In this document: piece after piece, positions 1 to 8,800 of the stretch
How the letters are laid out: each line of letters starts with the position of its first letter
Numbering within the stretch: the stretch's first letter is position 1
Made by a program: the position numbers and the translations under genes
Notes under the pieces: generated by a model
Seen by the model: only the letters and a program-made list of their open reading frames with translations
What the model was told of the DNA's origin: nothing
The model's database searches: none
Origin: Candidatus Cloacimonadota bacterium
GTDB taxonomy: Bacteria > Cloacimonadota > Cloacimonadia > JGIOTU-2
Direction of reading: 5' to 3'
Assembly: GCA_023129415.1 (NCBI GenBank)
Contig: JAGMCF010000192.1
Location: forward strand, 1 to 60,135
DNA length: 60,135 nt

Positions 1-154
1 GATTTTATATATTTTGACTATAAGTTTGAATCCTAACTGTCAAACAGGCATTTTCGTAAAGTCTTCGAAACTCATAATCTATCTCTTTATTTAAATCTTC
101 GCCTTAGCCTCAGCCTTAGCCTTTTTTAATCAATTTACAAGGTTATGTTCTTAT
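1..154. other. non-coding stretch downstream of recJ
   Basis: I see no gene here. At about 100-127 there is a short hexamer-like repeat (gccttagcctcagccttagc) just past the recJ stop. Read on the minus strand it would encode a Lys/Ala-rich tail, but no upstream frame supports one. Confidence 0.4.
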
Positions 155-1750
155 CTAATAAACTATCTCATAATCAATTATATTTATCCGATGATCTGCC
201 TTTGGCATGATTGGATTCTGAATATTATCATTATAAGAAATCAAAACATTAACTAATTCACTATCATTCAAATTTGGGATATTATTAATTTCTCTTCTTT
301 CTAATTCTTTTCGAGATATATTTTTATTAATAAAAATTGGTGGCCTATTCTTCTCTCCAAAAGGCGTGAAATTCTTAAAAATTTTTTGCAATAATTCTAT
401 ATTAAAATTTTCTTTTGACAATTGATAGTCAATGTAAATCTTATGCTTCAGATATCCTGTATTTTGAGTGGTAGCTGAATTCTCTCTTGCAATTTTTTCT
501 AATTTTTTCTTAATATTTTCAAACTCATTAGCATAGCAAGTAAAACCCGCAGCTTTTTTATGGCCTCCAAATTGGATCAAATGCTTTTCTATTTTATTAA
601 AACTTTCAATCCAATCAAATCCATCTGGTCCACGAGATTCTGCAGATAGAATATTATTATCTCTGGTTGTAAGAACTAATGAAGGTATTCTATATTTATC
701 TGCAATGTATGATGAAACCATTCCAATAAATTGTATAGGTATTTCGTTTTTATTATCTGAATATATGAAAATATTATCACCTCTGTTTTCATAATATTTC
801 TCATCAATTAATCTAATTACTCTTTTGACTTCCATCTCATTTATAACCAATCGTTTTTTGAGAATATTATAGTTTTCCTTTACATCAGATAAACTATTTG
901 AAAGAAGAATTTCCACACCAATATGTAAACCATCAATATCTCTTCCAACTGTAATAAGTCTAATAAGTTGATTAATAAGTTGATTTTTTTGATAATTCAT
1001 ATTTATTTCAGCAAAGAAACTGAATAATAAATTTTCAGATTTTTCAATATTCTTATATATATATTTTGAATAGATACGATTATCATCAAGAAGAGGAACT
1101 CTATCAGCAATAGTGCCAAGTCCAGCCAAAGTAATATCAAAAGGATCAGATGAGATATTCTTCAAATCTTCAATAATTTTTACAATATTATACACAACTC
1201 CAACCCCAGCTAACATATTAAAAGGAAACTTACAATCTTTTCTTTTAGGATTAACAACTGCGAAGGCATCAGGTAACTCATGAAAAATTATGTGGTGGTC
1301 TAAAACTATTGTATCAATATTATGTTTGTTAAAGAAATCTATTGCTTCAATATCATTAATTCCAATATCAACAGTTATGATTAAATTTGCTCTATCTTTT
1401 AAAACTTTATTTTTGAAAGCATCCTGAATTCCATACCTCTCAAATTCTCTATTTGGAATATAATAATTATGATTTTCTGAACCAAACTTAGTAAGACATT
1501 TATACAATTGGACAGTACTTACCACTCCATCAACATCATCATGACCAAATATGATTATCTTTTCGTTATTTTCAACAGCAGATATTATTCTTTTTGCAGC
1601 TTTTTCACCATCAGCAAGAAGATACGGATTGTTGAGTTTATCAAGAGTGGGAAAAAGAAATTTTTCATAATTAGTAATTCCTCTTCCAAGAAGGATAGAT
1701 CTTTCTATGTCATTATCTTTATACGAATTACAAATCCAATTTTCTTTCAT
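155..1750 (-). CDS. recJ: single-stranded-DNA-specific exonuclease RecJ
   Basis: This is a DHH-family 5'-3' single-strand DNA exonuclease for recombination and mismatch or base-excision repair in the cytoplasm. Residues about 68-77 read GHDDVDGVVS, matching the DxDG metal motif. A VLDHH motif near residue 150 is the DHH signature. FGGHKKAAGFT near residue 395 is the GGHxxAAG motif of the DHHA1 domain. At 531 residues it is slightly short for RecJ (often 560-580) but all signature motifs are present. It starts at an ATG without an obvious Shine-Dalgarno. It stands alone on the minus strand, downstream of the barrel protein and a palindrome. A related DHH phosphoesterase is the only realistic alternative. 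Confidence 0.9.
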   Translation of the reverse strand: MKENWICNSYKDNDIERSILLGRGITNYEKFLFPTLDKLNNPYLLADGEKAAKRIISAVENNEKIIIFGHDDVDGVVSTVQLYKCLTKFGSENHNYYIPNREFERYGIQDAFKNKVLKDRANLIITVDIGINDIEAIDFFNKHNIDTIVLDHHIIFHELPDAFAVVNPKRKDCKFPFNMLAGVGVVYNIVKIIEDLKNISSDPFDITLAGLGTIADRVPLLDDNRIYSKYIYKNIEKSENLLFSFFAEINMNYQKNQLINQLIRLITVGRDIDGLHIGVEILLSNSLSDVKENYNILKKRLVINEMEVKRVIRLIDEKYYENRGDNIFIYSDNKNEIPIQFIGMVSSYIADKYRIPSLVLTTRDNNILSAESRGPDGFDWIESFNKIEKHLIQFGGHKKAAGFTCYANEFENIKKKLEKIARENSATTQNTGYLKHKIYIDYQLSKENFNIELLQKIFKNFTPFGEKNRPPIFINKNISRKELERREINNIPNLNDSELVNVLISYNDNIQNPIMPKADHRINIIDYEIVY

Positions 1751-1803
1751 TTCTTGCCATTAGTTAGTGTCTGTCCGTAAACTCAAATCCTTGCGAATGG
1801 GCA

Positions 1804-1819
1804 TCCCAATATATCGGGA
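1804..1819. repeat. palindrome TCCCAATATATCGGGA
   Basis: This is a 16-bp near-palindrome between the barrel gene and recJ. It belongs to the dispersed TCCCGAT..ATCGGGA family of this window. Confidence 0.7.
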
Positions 1820-1841
1820 CGCAATGGTTGATTCGCTCTAC

Positions 1842-3110
1842 TTAATCCGGGACTTCATATTTTTTATCCAATTTTGGTATTTCCTTGTCCTTTTTAAATT
1901 TCTTAGGATTTCTCCATAAATCTACAGAAGAAAAACCAATGGATAATTTAATAAATTCATCTTTATACAAATTTTTTGAAATGTCTCCTCTAACTCCCCA
2001 GATTAATGCTAAAGAAATATTCCCTTTATTTTTTTCATTTAACGGGATATCAAAACCAAATGTTAGTGCTTTTTCATCTATAAAATGCCCATTCTTTTTG
2101 CAGGGTAATTGTTTGTAATATCCGCCTAATCTTGTAGGAACTTTCCAAAATAATTTTTTATATGGAATATATGACAAACCTACTGAAATGAATTTACTAT
2201 CTCTATCATTCATCCCTGAATAAGTAGAATTCTTCCAAAAAGAATGTCTGTAATTAGTTTCAGCATATAAATAATCAGTAATTTGCATACCTATTCCTAA
2301 TCCAATTTGTGATGGAAATTTTATTTTTTTCTCAACTACTTCAATATAATCAAAATCAAGATCAGGATTATATTGAATAGTATATTTTTTATCTGAATTC
2401 ATATTTAATGTGCTCTCATAAAAACCACCAAATGAAAATTTTGAATAAGGAATTGCAAAGCCAAAAGAAAAATTCGCACATTCATATTTCTTTTCAACAC
2501 ATTCAAAATGGTCTACAAATTCATTATCATCAAAATCAATAGATATTTCATTGTTTTCATTGCCAAAATTGTAATTCAAATTTGCTCCAATTAAAATCCC
2601 CAATATCGGGGATTTCATTTTTCTAGTATATGAGAATCCAATCTGATTTATTGAACCACTTAGATTTTGATATGTAGATATATTACCAATATCTTGAATT
2701 GAATCCTCTCTGCATGTTTCTAATCCTAAATGATATTTTTCAATAAAACTAATACCTATAAAATCGCTTTTGGTAACAGGAATAATAATTTTTATGTATG
2801 GAAAATCAGCAATTTTATCTTTGTATTTACTGTTCGCATCCTTATAATAATTATAACCAAAAATCAAATTTGAAGAAAAATTTGCTTGTGATACTGTTCC
2901 ATTTAAGGCTGGATTGCATATTGAAATATTTTTCCGAAATAATGAACTAATTCCCGTTTGACCCATTCCAATAGAATAGTTATCCAATCCATAATTCTCT
3001 TCAACAAATCCATTTGCTGAAAAGATTGAGCTTGCTAAACATATATCCCAAAAATTGGGACAAGTTGCTAATATAAATAATAGTGGCAATCCTAATATTA
3101 ATTTTTTCAC
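1842..3110 (-). CDS. outer-membrane beta-barrel protein (PorV/OMPP1-like)
   Basis: This is a 422-residue predicted outer-membrane barrel. It has a signal peptide (residues 1-27), then a SIGMGQTGISSLF segment and an early NPAL motif, the usual start of UPF0164/PorV and FadL-like barrels in this phylum group. Many alternating aromatic strands follow. The start is GTG, with AAAGGA seven bases upstream inside the end of the preceding lipoprotein gene, so the two genes are translationally close (2 bp apart). The signal peptide carries an odd segment, ATCPNFWDI, encoded by a palindrome (3046-3060), and a second palindrome lies within the gene at 2595-2614. The exact cargo or substrate is unknown. 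Confidence 0.65.
   Translation of the reverse strand: MKKLILGLPLLFILATCPNFWDICLASSIFSANGFVEENYGLDNYSIGMGQTGISSLFRKNISICNPALNGTVSQANFSSNLIFGYNYYKDANSKYKDKIADFPYIKIIIPVTKSDFIGISFIEKYHLGLETCREDSIQDIGNISTYQNLSGSINQIGFSYTRKMKSPILGILIGANLNYNFGNENNEISIDFDDNEFVDHFECVEKKYECANFSFGFAIPYSKFSFGGFYESTLNMNSDKKYTIQYNPDLDFDYIEVVEKKIKFPSQIGLGIGMQITDYLYAETNYRHSFWKNSTYSGMNDRDSKFISVGLSYIPYKKLFWKVPTRLGGYYKQLPCKKNGHFIDEKALTFGFDIPLNEKNKGNISLALIWGVRGDISKNLYKDEFIKLSIGFSSVDLWRNPKKFKKDKEIPKLDKKYEVPD
2595..2614. repeat. intragenic palindrome AATCCCC..GGGGATT
   Basis: Seven-bp perfect arms around a six-base centre lie within the barrel gene and encode KSPILGIL. It may be a translated member of the palindrome family or a chance match. 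Confidence 0.45.
3046..3060. repeat. palindrome inside signal-peptide codons
   Basis: TCCCAAAAATTGGGA lies in frame in the signal peptide of the barrel protein, between the hydrophobic core and the probable cleavage region. Confidence 0.55.
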
Positions 3111-3112
3111 TT

Positions 3113-4261
3113 TTAATCCTTTAAAATAGGTTTTGTATATGTTATTTTCAAGTATGGTTTTTCATTTTCAAATGTAAATTTTATAAAAGAAAAATCTTTA
3201 TTTTCAGTGGTTGATTTGAGCATAATTTGGTTATTTCTTCCTTCTTCTCTAAGATATCTTTGTAATAATGCGGTTATATTTATTTTGAATAAATCTTCTG
3301 GATCAAACTTTGATATCTCCCTTTCAAGTAAAGGAAGACGTTCAGTTGTAATATAAGTTGTATCACAAATATAATAAGGCTCGATATATAAATATGATTC
3401 AGAAATAAAATAAGAATCTATCATTGTTGAGTTAATAATAATTTCTGCTTTATTAACAGAAATTTTTGATAAATCTAATGGATTTTCTAATTTATTTATT
3501 AATGAATCCAAACAAAAACTTACAATGATTCCTGTAGGTGGTAAATTTCTTATTACTGTAGAATCCAATATTTCACAATTTGTAATATTTCCAATAAATG
3601 TATCTTCTGATGCTTTGTAAGTTTTTGTTGTATCTGTATCTGTTGTATCAGTATAGTTTATTTGTAAATAAGGGTAATTACTACTTTCTGAAGAATAAAA
3701 TTCAACAAAATCATTTACCAAACATCCATCAAATTTTAGCATTATACCAAAGTTTGTTGAATCTGATTCTATCCAATTTTTTAAAGTATCAATTTCAATA
3801 TTGAAAATTATCGTATCTTGTGAAGTGTTGAATTGAGCTAATTGGTTGGAATAGGCATTCCACAAACTATCAAAATTCACAGAATTTTCATTCCAATCTA
3901 GAGTAACTTTATAAACATTTACATCAAAATCTGTATCAAATAAGAGTTTCTTTATTATGATTATTTCACAAGAATTAATTGTAGTTGAATCAACCCAGGC
4001 AGAATCTGGTAAATTTTTAAATTTAAGTAAACTTCTCACTTCAACACCATTGAATTTTCCTACAATTAGTTTAGTATTCCCTTGATAATTAGATATACTA
4101 TCTTTATAAGATTTTTTGAAATTTATAGAATTAGTAAGCGTATCAGTTATTATTTTATCTTCGATATCTTCTTCAAATCCAATAAAATTGCTCTTTTTAG
4201 AACAAGATAGAATAAACAATAATAATAAAATTGTTAGAGAGATGATTTTTGCTTTATTCAT
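3113..4261 (-). CDS. lipoprotein with DNRLRE-like repeats
   Basis: This is a 382-residue predicted lipoprotein. It has a short positive N-terminus, a hydrophobic run and the lipobox LFILSC with Cys at residue 20. Two similar halves each contain DTFIGN-type openings, a -DSAWVDSTTI- or -LSKISVNKAEIIINS- strand and a closing YPYLQINYTD or KPYLKITYTK. This is the pattern of DNRLRE/TGF-beta-propeptide-like carbohydrate-binding modules. It is the first gene of a two-gene unit with the barrel protein and probably acts at the cell envelope. Function is not identified. The family assignment rests on motif style only. Confidence 0.55.
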   Translation of the reverse strand: MNKAKIISLTILLLLFILSCSKKSNFIGFEEDIEDKIITDTLTNSINFKKSYKDSISNYQGNTKLIVGKFNGVEVRSLLKFKNLPDSAWVDSTTINSCEIIIIKKLLFDTDFDVNVYKVTLDWNENSVNFDSLWNAYSNQLAQFNTSQDTIIFNIEIDTLKNWIESDSTNFGIMLKFDGCLVNDFVEFYSSESSNYPYLQINYTDTTDTDTTKTYKASEDTFIGNITNCEILDSTVIRNLPPTGIIVSFCLDSLINKLENPLDLSKISVNKAEIIINSTMIDSYFISESYLYIEPYYICDTTYITTERLPLLEREISKFDPEDLFKINITALLQRYLREEGRNNQIMLKSTTENKDFSFIKFTFENEKPYLKITYTKPILKD

Positions 4262-4314
4262 ATTTTCCTTTATTAATATTATTATATTAATATATTATAT
4301 ATATATATAATATA

Positions 4315-4505
4315 CGCTGTGGAAATGTGGAAAATTACTGAAAATCCATTAATACTGGGTATATTATTCATTTTATTATGTGGATATTTTTGTTGATATT
4401 TCTTTTTTATACACATTGAAAAATAAATATCTCATTTTAATATTTTAAAATGATAATTATCTACAGAAATTAACATACTATGTGAACAAATTTGTGGATA
4501 AGTTC
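4315..4505. other. putative oriC half, downstream of dnaA (DnaA-box cluster)
   Basis: This AT-rich tract holds several DnaA-box-like 9-mers. TGTGGATAA at 4493-4501 is a perfect box (TTATCCACA on the minus strand). Near matches are TGTGGAAAT (4318-4326), TGTGGAAAA (4326-4334), TGTGGATAT (4379-4387) and TTATCTACA (4457-4465). A long TA-dinucleotide run (about 4280-4314) adjoins and could act as an unwinding element. Together with the cluster upstream of dnaA this suggests a bipartite origin. Confidence 0.65.
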
Positions 4506-4551
4506 ATAAAAAAGTTTTTTTAAGGGAGATAAGGGAATTAAAGTAATATTT

Positions 4552-5880
4552 TTATCCATTTATATTCTGAATAATTTCATTGATTTTTGATTTCAGGTTT
4601 GGATCATCAGCAATCTTATTTGATATGATTTTTTTTGCATGGATTATTGTTGTGTGATCTTTTTTATTGTAATGATTTGCAATTTCAAGAAGTGAAGTAT
4701 GAGGTATAAGTTTAGTAGAAAGATACATCGCGATCTGGCGCGGGAAGGCAATCTCTTTTTTTCTGGTTGGTTCTTTTATCTGATTTTTACCAATTTCAAA
4801 ATATTTTGCTACCTCTTCTTGAATAATATCTAAAGTAATTGGTTTTTTCTGGTTTGCTATTAAATCTGCAAGCATTTCTTTTACTTCATCAATTTTGATT
4901 TGATGAGGTTTGATTTTTTTATATGATGTATATGCTAAAATTTTAATAAGAGAACCCTCAAGTTGTCTTACATTATCATCAAAAGTATTTGCAATATAAT
5001 CAATAACTTCGTTATTCATAGTAACATCTTCTTCAATACATTTTTGTCGAAGAATAGCGACACGAGTTTCAAAGTTTGGTTTTTTTATATCTGTAAGAAG
5101 TCCCCATTCAAAGCGGGAAATCAAGCGTTCCTGCAAATCTTGAATTTCTTTTGGAGGACGATCACTTGTTAGAATTATTTGTTTTTTTGCATTGTATAGT
5201 GTATTGAAGGTATGAAAGAATTCTTCCTGACTTCCTTCTTTTCCTGCAAAAAAATGAATATCATCAATCATTAAAACATCAAAATTGCGAAATCTTTTTC
5301 TGAAATTGATAATTGTATTAGTTTGGATTGCAGATATCATTTCATTAATAAAATCTTGAGAAGCACTGAATAAAATATTTCTATTTTTTTTATCATTATT
5401 TATTATATAATTTCCAATTGCTTGCATAATATGAGTTTTTCCCAATCCGACACCACCATAGATAAAAAGAGGATTGTAAATTTTTCCTGGTTTATCAGCA
5501 ACAGCTTGAGCAGCAGAATAAGCAAAATTATTATTATTTCCAACTACGAATCGCTCAAAAGTATATCTTGAATTCAGTCCAGATTCCTTTGTAGAATCTA
5601 TAATACTTTTCATAGTAGTTTTTTTGGTATTATTTGATGAACCTATGAAATCAATATCAATGTTTTGTGCGGTGATGTTGTAAGCTATTTCTTCTACAAT
5701 AGATTTATAATGTTGTTCAAGCCAGTCTGCAAAAAATTTTGTTGGAGCTTTTATTGTGAGAGTATTATTTACAAAGCTAAATTCTTCTGTTTTTTCAAAC
5801 CAGGTATTAAAAGTTTGAGAATCTACCTGCTTTTTTAATTCAGGTAAAATTCTTTTCCACATAATATTTGATTCTATCAT
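4552..5880 (-). CDS. dnaA: chromosomal replication initiator protein DnaA
   Basis: DnaA binds 9-bp boxes at oriC and melts the origin for replication. The 442-residue protein shows domain I (WKRILPELKKQV, FNTWF), a short linker, and the AAA+ core beginning at the YTFERFVVGNNNNFAYSAA motif. Walker A is GGVGLGKTHIMQAI, Walker B is VLMIDDIHFF, and the C-terminal helix-turn-helix carries the DHTTIIHA signature. Length and motif order are normal. The first ATG fits the family; a second ATG six codons in (MWKRI) is possible and neither has a clear Shine-Dalgarno. It is divergent from the rpmH-rnpA-yidD-yidC block, with DnaA boxes on both sides, so autoregulation is likely. Confidence 0.98.
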   Translation of the reverse strand: MIESNIMWKRILPELKKQVDSQTFNTWFEKTEEFSFVNNTLTIKAPTKFFADWLEQHYKSIVEEIAYNITAQNIDIDFIGSSNNTKKTTMKSIIDSTKESGLNSRYTFERFVVGNNNNFAYSAAQAVADKPGKIYNPLFIYGGVGLGKTHIMQAIGNYIINNDKKNRNILFSASQDFINEMISAIQTNTIINFRKRFRNFDVLMIDDIHFFAGKEGSQEEFFHTFNTLYNAKKQIILTSDRPPKEIQDLQERLISRFEWGLLTDIKKPNFETRVAILRQKCIEEDVTMNNEVIDYIANTFDDNVRQLEGSLIKILAYTSYKKIKPHQIKIDEVKEMLADLIANQKKPITLDIIQEEVAKYFEIGKNQIKEPTRKKEIAFPRQIAMYLSTKLIPHTSLLEIANHYNKKDHTTIIHAKKIISNKIADDPNLKSKINEIIQNING

Positions 5881-5939
5881 ATATTCACAATTTTAGATTG
5901 TGTAACTCAATGAATTAAAGAGAGGTAGTTTTGAGAGAA

Positions 5940-6060
5940 TAATTTTTATCCACATATTTATCAACATTTTATCCTTATTTGTATTTATCACCTGCACAAC
6001 AAATTACAAGAAAAAAGACCAATAACAAAAAACAGTTATTCACATTGTTGAAATTCTAAT
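5940..6060. other. putative oriC half, between dnaA and rpmH (DnaA boxes)
   Basis: This stretch carries a perfect DnaA box TTATCCACA (5946-5954) and one-mismatch boxes TTATCAACA (5958-5966) and TTATTCACA (6046-6054). It would also hold the divergent dnaA and rpmH promoters. Confidence 0.6.
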
Positions 6061-6179
6061 CTATAAATATTTGACCAAAACAGGAAATATTTATTTAGGG
6101 CTGTCAATAAAAAACAAAAATCTTGACACTAAAAATATCTCATCTGGATTCTAAATTATAATTTTCAGGAGGATTTGTT

Positions 6180-6314
6180 GTGAAAAGAACATATCAGCCA
6201 CATAATAGAAGCAGAAAAAGCACACATGGTTTCAGAAAAAGAATGAGATCAAAAAATGGTAGAAAAATCATTAATCGCAGAAGAGCTAAAAGAAGAAAAA
6301 GAATATCTGTATAG
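6180..6314 (+). CDS. rpmH: 50S ribosomal protein L34
   Basis: This 44-residue ORF is missing from the ORF track because it is short and starts with GTG. Translation gives [18 protein letters not shown], then [20 protein letters not shown], the complete bL34 pattern. L34 is a small basic protein of the large ribosomal subunit. A strong Shine-Dalgarno AGGAGG (6167-6172) sits seven bases before the GTG and fixes the start. A TTGACA at 6123-6128 lies upstream, but I could not place a well-spaced -10. It heads the classic rpmH-rnpA-yidD-yidC order. Confidence 0.97.
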   Translation: MKRTYQPHNRSRKSTHGFRKRMRSKNGRKIINRRRAKRRKRISV

Positions 6315-6415
6315 TGAATTGGTTAATTTGTGAATTGGTAAATTGGTGAATTTGTAAATTTTTATATTTTAGTAGAAATTTTTTTCTATAAAATTTTTGC
6401 TATAAAATCATCTTA

Positions 6416-6487
6416 GTGTCTTTGTGCCCATTCTCCGTAGCAGTAGTACTGCTACTGCGAAGGATGAATCTTAGTGGTAAAATATAC
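6416..6487 (+). repeat. leader repeat with nested palindrome upstream of rnpA
   Basis: The tract reads as a broken copy of a ctttgtgtctttgtgg-type leader: TGTCTTTGTGCCCATTCTCC, then GTAG, a 17-bp palindrome-like core cagtagtactgctactg, CGAAGGATGAATC, and TTAGTGGTAAAA before the GTG start. The same frame CCATTCTCCGTAG..CG(A/T)(A/T)GGATGAA(T/C)C occurs upstream of the PorV-like gene with a different core. Confidence 0.6.
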
Positions 6488-6489
6488 AT

Positions 6490-6828
6490 GTGAAAAGCAT
6501 AAGAAGATATTATCAATTTAAAGAATTAAGGGAAAATGGAAAGAGATTTAGAAAATCATTTTTTGATTTGATTGTAGTGAAAAAGGATATCTACGGAAAT
6601 AGGGATTTTGGCCTTGCAGTTATTACATCTAAAAAAATTGGCAATGCCGTAAAAAGAAATAAAATCCGCAGATGGATAAAAGAATATTTCCGTATGTCAG
6701 ACCATTCCATACCATTAAACATAAATTATTTAATAATAACAAAGCCAGGAATTTTTGAATATGGTCGTGATAATATTTTGAAAGATTTAAAAAATGGTAT
6801 TGAAAAGATTAGAAAAGAATATTTGTAA
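6490..6828 (+). CDS. rnpA: ribonuclease P protein component
   Basis: RnpA is the protein subunit of RNase P, which cleaves the 5' leader from pre-tRNA. The 112-residue product has the [29 protein letters not shown] segment, whose KRNKIRR is the RNR-type RNA-binding signature. Length is typical. The start is GTG at 6490, overlapping an out-of-frame ATG (ATGTGA). The downstream yidD gene begins inside the rnpA 3' end (35 bp overlap), which implies translational coupling. A leader repeat with a palindrome lies between rpmH and this gene. Confidence 0.95.
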   Translation: MKSIRRYYQFKELRENGKRFRKSFFDLIVVKKDIYGNRDFGLAVITSKKIGNAVKRNKIRRWIKEYFRMSDHSIPLNINYLIITKPGIFEYGRDNILKDLKNGIEKIRKEYL

Positions 6829-7060
6829 AACATTGATTAAATTTATTGGGATATATCAGAGATTTATCTCACCAATGTTTCCGGATTCATGTAGATTTGT
6901 GCCTTCTTGTTCTGCTTATTCTAAATTAGCATTTGAGAATTTTGGCATTTTAAAAGGCTTATATTTATCAGCCTGGCGAATATTACGATGTAATCCTTTT
7001 TGCAAAGGTGGAGAAGATCCTTTACCTTCTATGAAACAGACCGCGAATGCACGCGAATAG
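6794..7060 (+). CDS. yidD: membrane protein insertion efficiency factor YidD
   Basis: YidD is a small membrane-associated protein thought to assist YidC-dependent insertion. The 88-residue product carries the family core: [18 protein letters not shown], then [16 protein letters not shown], and [18 protein letters not shown], with the conserved cysteines. It overlaps rnpA by 35 bp and precedes yidC by about 100 bp, the usual arrangement. A slightly later start is possible because the first residues (MVLKRLEKN) are coded within rnpA. Confidence 0.93.
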   Translation: MVLKRLEKNICKTLIKFIGIYQRFISPMFPDSCRFVPSCSAYSKLAFENFGILKGLYLSAWRILRCNPFCKGGEDPLPSMKQTANARE

Positions 7061-7161
7061 TCGCTAATAAATAAATAATATTTTGGGAAAATGGCATTCA
7101 TTAGTAGTATTTTTTTATAGGACTATGATACATAAGGTTTGGAACTAAAGAGAATATAATT

Positions 7162-8793
7162 ATGGATAAAAGGACAATACTTGCTTTATTACTAATTTTT
7201 ATTGTATTTATTATTAGCAATAAAATACTATGGAAGAAACCTCAACAAGAACAAATTGTTATTCAACAAAAGAAAGAAGTTGTCTCTGAAACTATTACAG
7301 ATAAAGAGTTGGAACCAAAAGAACCGATCATTCCTCTTGGGGATAAAGAGGATTTTCAGGAAATAGATATTAACGATAATATAGTATTGGAAAATGATGT
7401 AGTTAAAATTATTTTTACTAATCGTGGTGGAAATATCAGGCAGATTATATTAAAAAATATAATGAAAGATGATAAGGTAACTCCTGTTGAACTTCTTTTA
7501 TCAGAAAAAGGATTATTAAATATTAAATTTATAACAGAGTCCGATAGTTTTGATATGAGAAAAAATAATTTAGCATATTACCAGAGTGATAATTTTGTTG
7601 AATTTTATTTAGAAGTAGAAGATAAGAAGATAGTTCAGAAATCATTTCAACTTCATGATAATTACCAACTAACTATGAATCTGTTGATTGAAGATTTTGG
7701 TTTGATACATTCGTATAATTTAGGAATGGATTCGGGTGTATTTTTTGACCAGAAAGGAGATAAACGTTTTGTAAGTTATATCAAAGCAGTATCTCAGATT
7801 GATAATAAAATTTCTAAGGTTGGATTAAAAAATGCTATTAAAGGCGAGTTATTATATGGAAATGTTGATTGGACTGTTGTAAAATCTAAATATTTTATGT
7901 TAGCAACAATTCCTGACCGTCGTGTAAAATTAAGAGAAATTTCTATTTTTGCTGGTAATAACTCATTAAAGCAGATTTCAAGAGTAGAAGTATCACGAAT
8001 AAAAATTGATCATAACTTTAATTTTTATTTTGGTCCTGTTGATTATGATAATTTAAAAGCAATTGGTTTAGAAAAGTCTATGAGTTTTGGAATGATACCG
8101 CCAATTAGTAAATTGATTCTAAAATTACTTATGTTTTTGTATAAACTTGTTCCTAATTATGGATTTTCTATTATCATATTATCAATAGTCTTGAAATTAT
8201 TATTTTCTCCTTTAACTCATAAAAGTACTCAATCCACACAGAAGATGCAGCATGTACAACCATTAATTAAAGAGATTCAAGCTAAGTATAAAAATAATCC
8301 CCAGAAAGCTCAGAAAGAAATAATGGCTCTTTATAAGGAACATGGTGTAAGTCCATTAGGTGGATGTTTACCATTGCTTCTGCAGATGCCAGTTTTCTTT
8401 GCTTTATATCCAGTTTTGCAATCTACTATTGATCTTAGGCATGCAAATTTTATTCTCTGGATTAAAGATTTATCCATACCTGACCCATATTATATTTTAC
8501 CAATTATTATGGGAATAAGTATGTTTTTGCAACAGAAGTTGATGTCTGCCAAAACCTTACCAAACATGGACGATAAGCAAAAGGCACAGTTACAAACCCA
8601 AAAGATTATGATGTATGGAATGCCAATATTTTTAGTATTTATTTTTAAATCTCTTCCTGCCGGTTTAGTGCTTTATTGGCTTTCATATAATATACTTTCT
8701 ATTTTTGAGCAGATTTTAATAAGAAAAGGCGGAATTCGGAAGTCAGGATCCGAAATGAAAAAGGTGGAATTCGGAAGGCAGAATCCGAAATGA
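7162..8793 (+). CDS. yidC: membrane protein insertase YidC
   Basis: YidC inserts proteins into the inner membrane, alone or with SecYEG. The 543-residue protein has an N-terminal membrane anchor (residues about 5-25), a large periplasmic beta-domain, and the conserved C-terminal membrane core from about residue 320 (YGFSIIILSIVLKLLFSPLT, then LGGCLPLLLQMPVFFALY). The last dozen residues (GGIRKSGSEMKKVEFGRQNP) are not family-like. They are encoded by a 35-bp direct repeat (ggaattcgga..) that also forms the left flank of the next gene, so the C-terminus was probably altered by an insertion. It overlaps the next ORF by 4 bp. Confidence 0.96.
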   Translation: MDKRTILALLLIFIVFIISNKILWKKPQQEQIVIQQKKEVVSETITDKELEPKEPIIPLGDKEDFQEIDINDNIVLENDVVKIIFTNRGGNIRQIILKNIMKDDKVTPVELLLSEKGLLNIKFITESDSFDMRKNNLAYYQSDNFVEFYLEVEDKKIVQKSFQLHDNYQLTMNLLIEDFGLIHSYNLGMDSGVFFDQKGDKRFVSYIKAVSQIDNKISKVGLKNAIKGELLYGNVDWTVVKSKYFMLATIPDRRVKLREISIFAGNNSLKQISRVEVSRIKIDHNFNFYFGPVDYDNLKAIGLEKSMSFGMIPPISKLILKLLMFLYKLVPNYGFSIIILSIVLKLLFSPLTHKSTQSTQKMQHVQPLIKEIQAKYKNNPQKAQKEIMALYKEHGVSPLGGCLPLLLQMPVFFALYPVLQSTIDLRHANFILWIKDLSIPDPYYILPIIMGISMFLQQKLMSAKTLPNMDDKQKAQLQTQKIMMYGMPIFLVFIFKSLPAGLVLYWLSYNILSIFEQILIRKGGIRKSGSEMKKVEFGRQNPK

Positions 8794-8800
8794 AAAAATT
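8731..8800 (+). repeat. two 35-bp direct repeats at yidC 3' end
   Basis: GGAATTCGGAAGTCAGGATC..GAAATGAAAAAGGT is followed at once by GGAATTCGGAAGGCAGAATC..GAAATGAAAAA. The arm GAATTCGGAA (8767-8776) recurs inverted as TTCCGAATTC at 9222-9231, beyond the four-helix-bundle gene. Confidence 0.75.

Noticed and set aside
187-206. TGCCTTTGGCA palindrome in the recJ 3' coding region as a translated insert
   Set aside because: It is only 11 bp, codes for ordinary residues (MPKAD) and cannot be separated from chance without an alignment.
6123-6162. Sigma-70 promoter for rpmH (TTGACA and TATAAT)
   Set aside because: The spacing is 28 bases, far from 17, and promoter consensus in this lineage is uncertain, so I did not list it as a feature.
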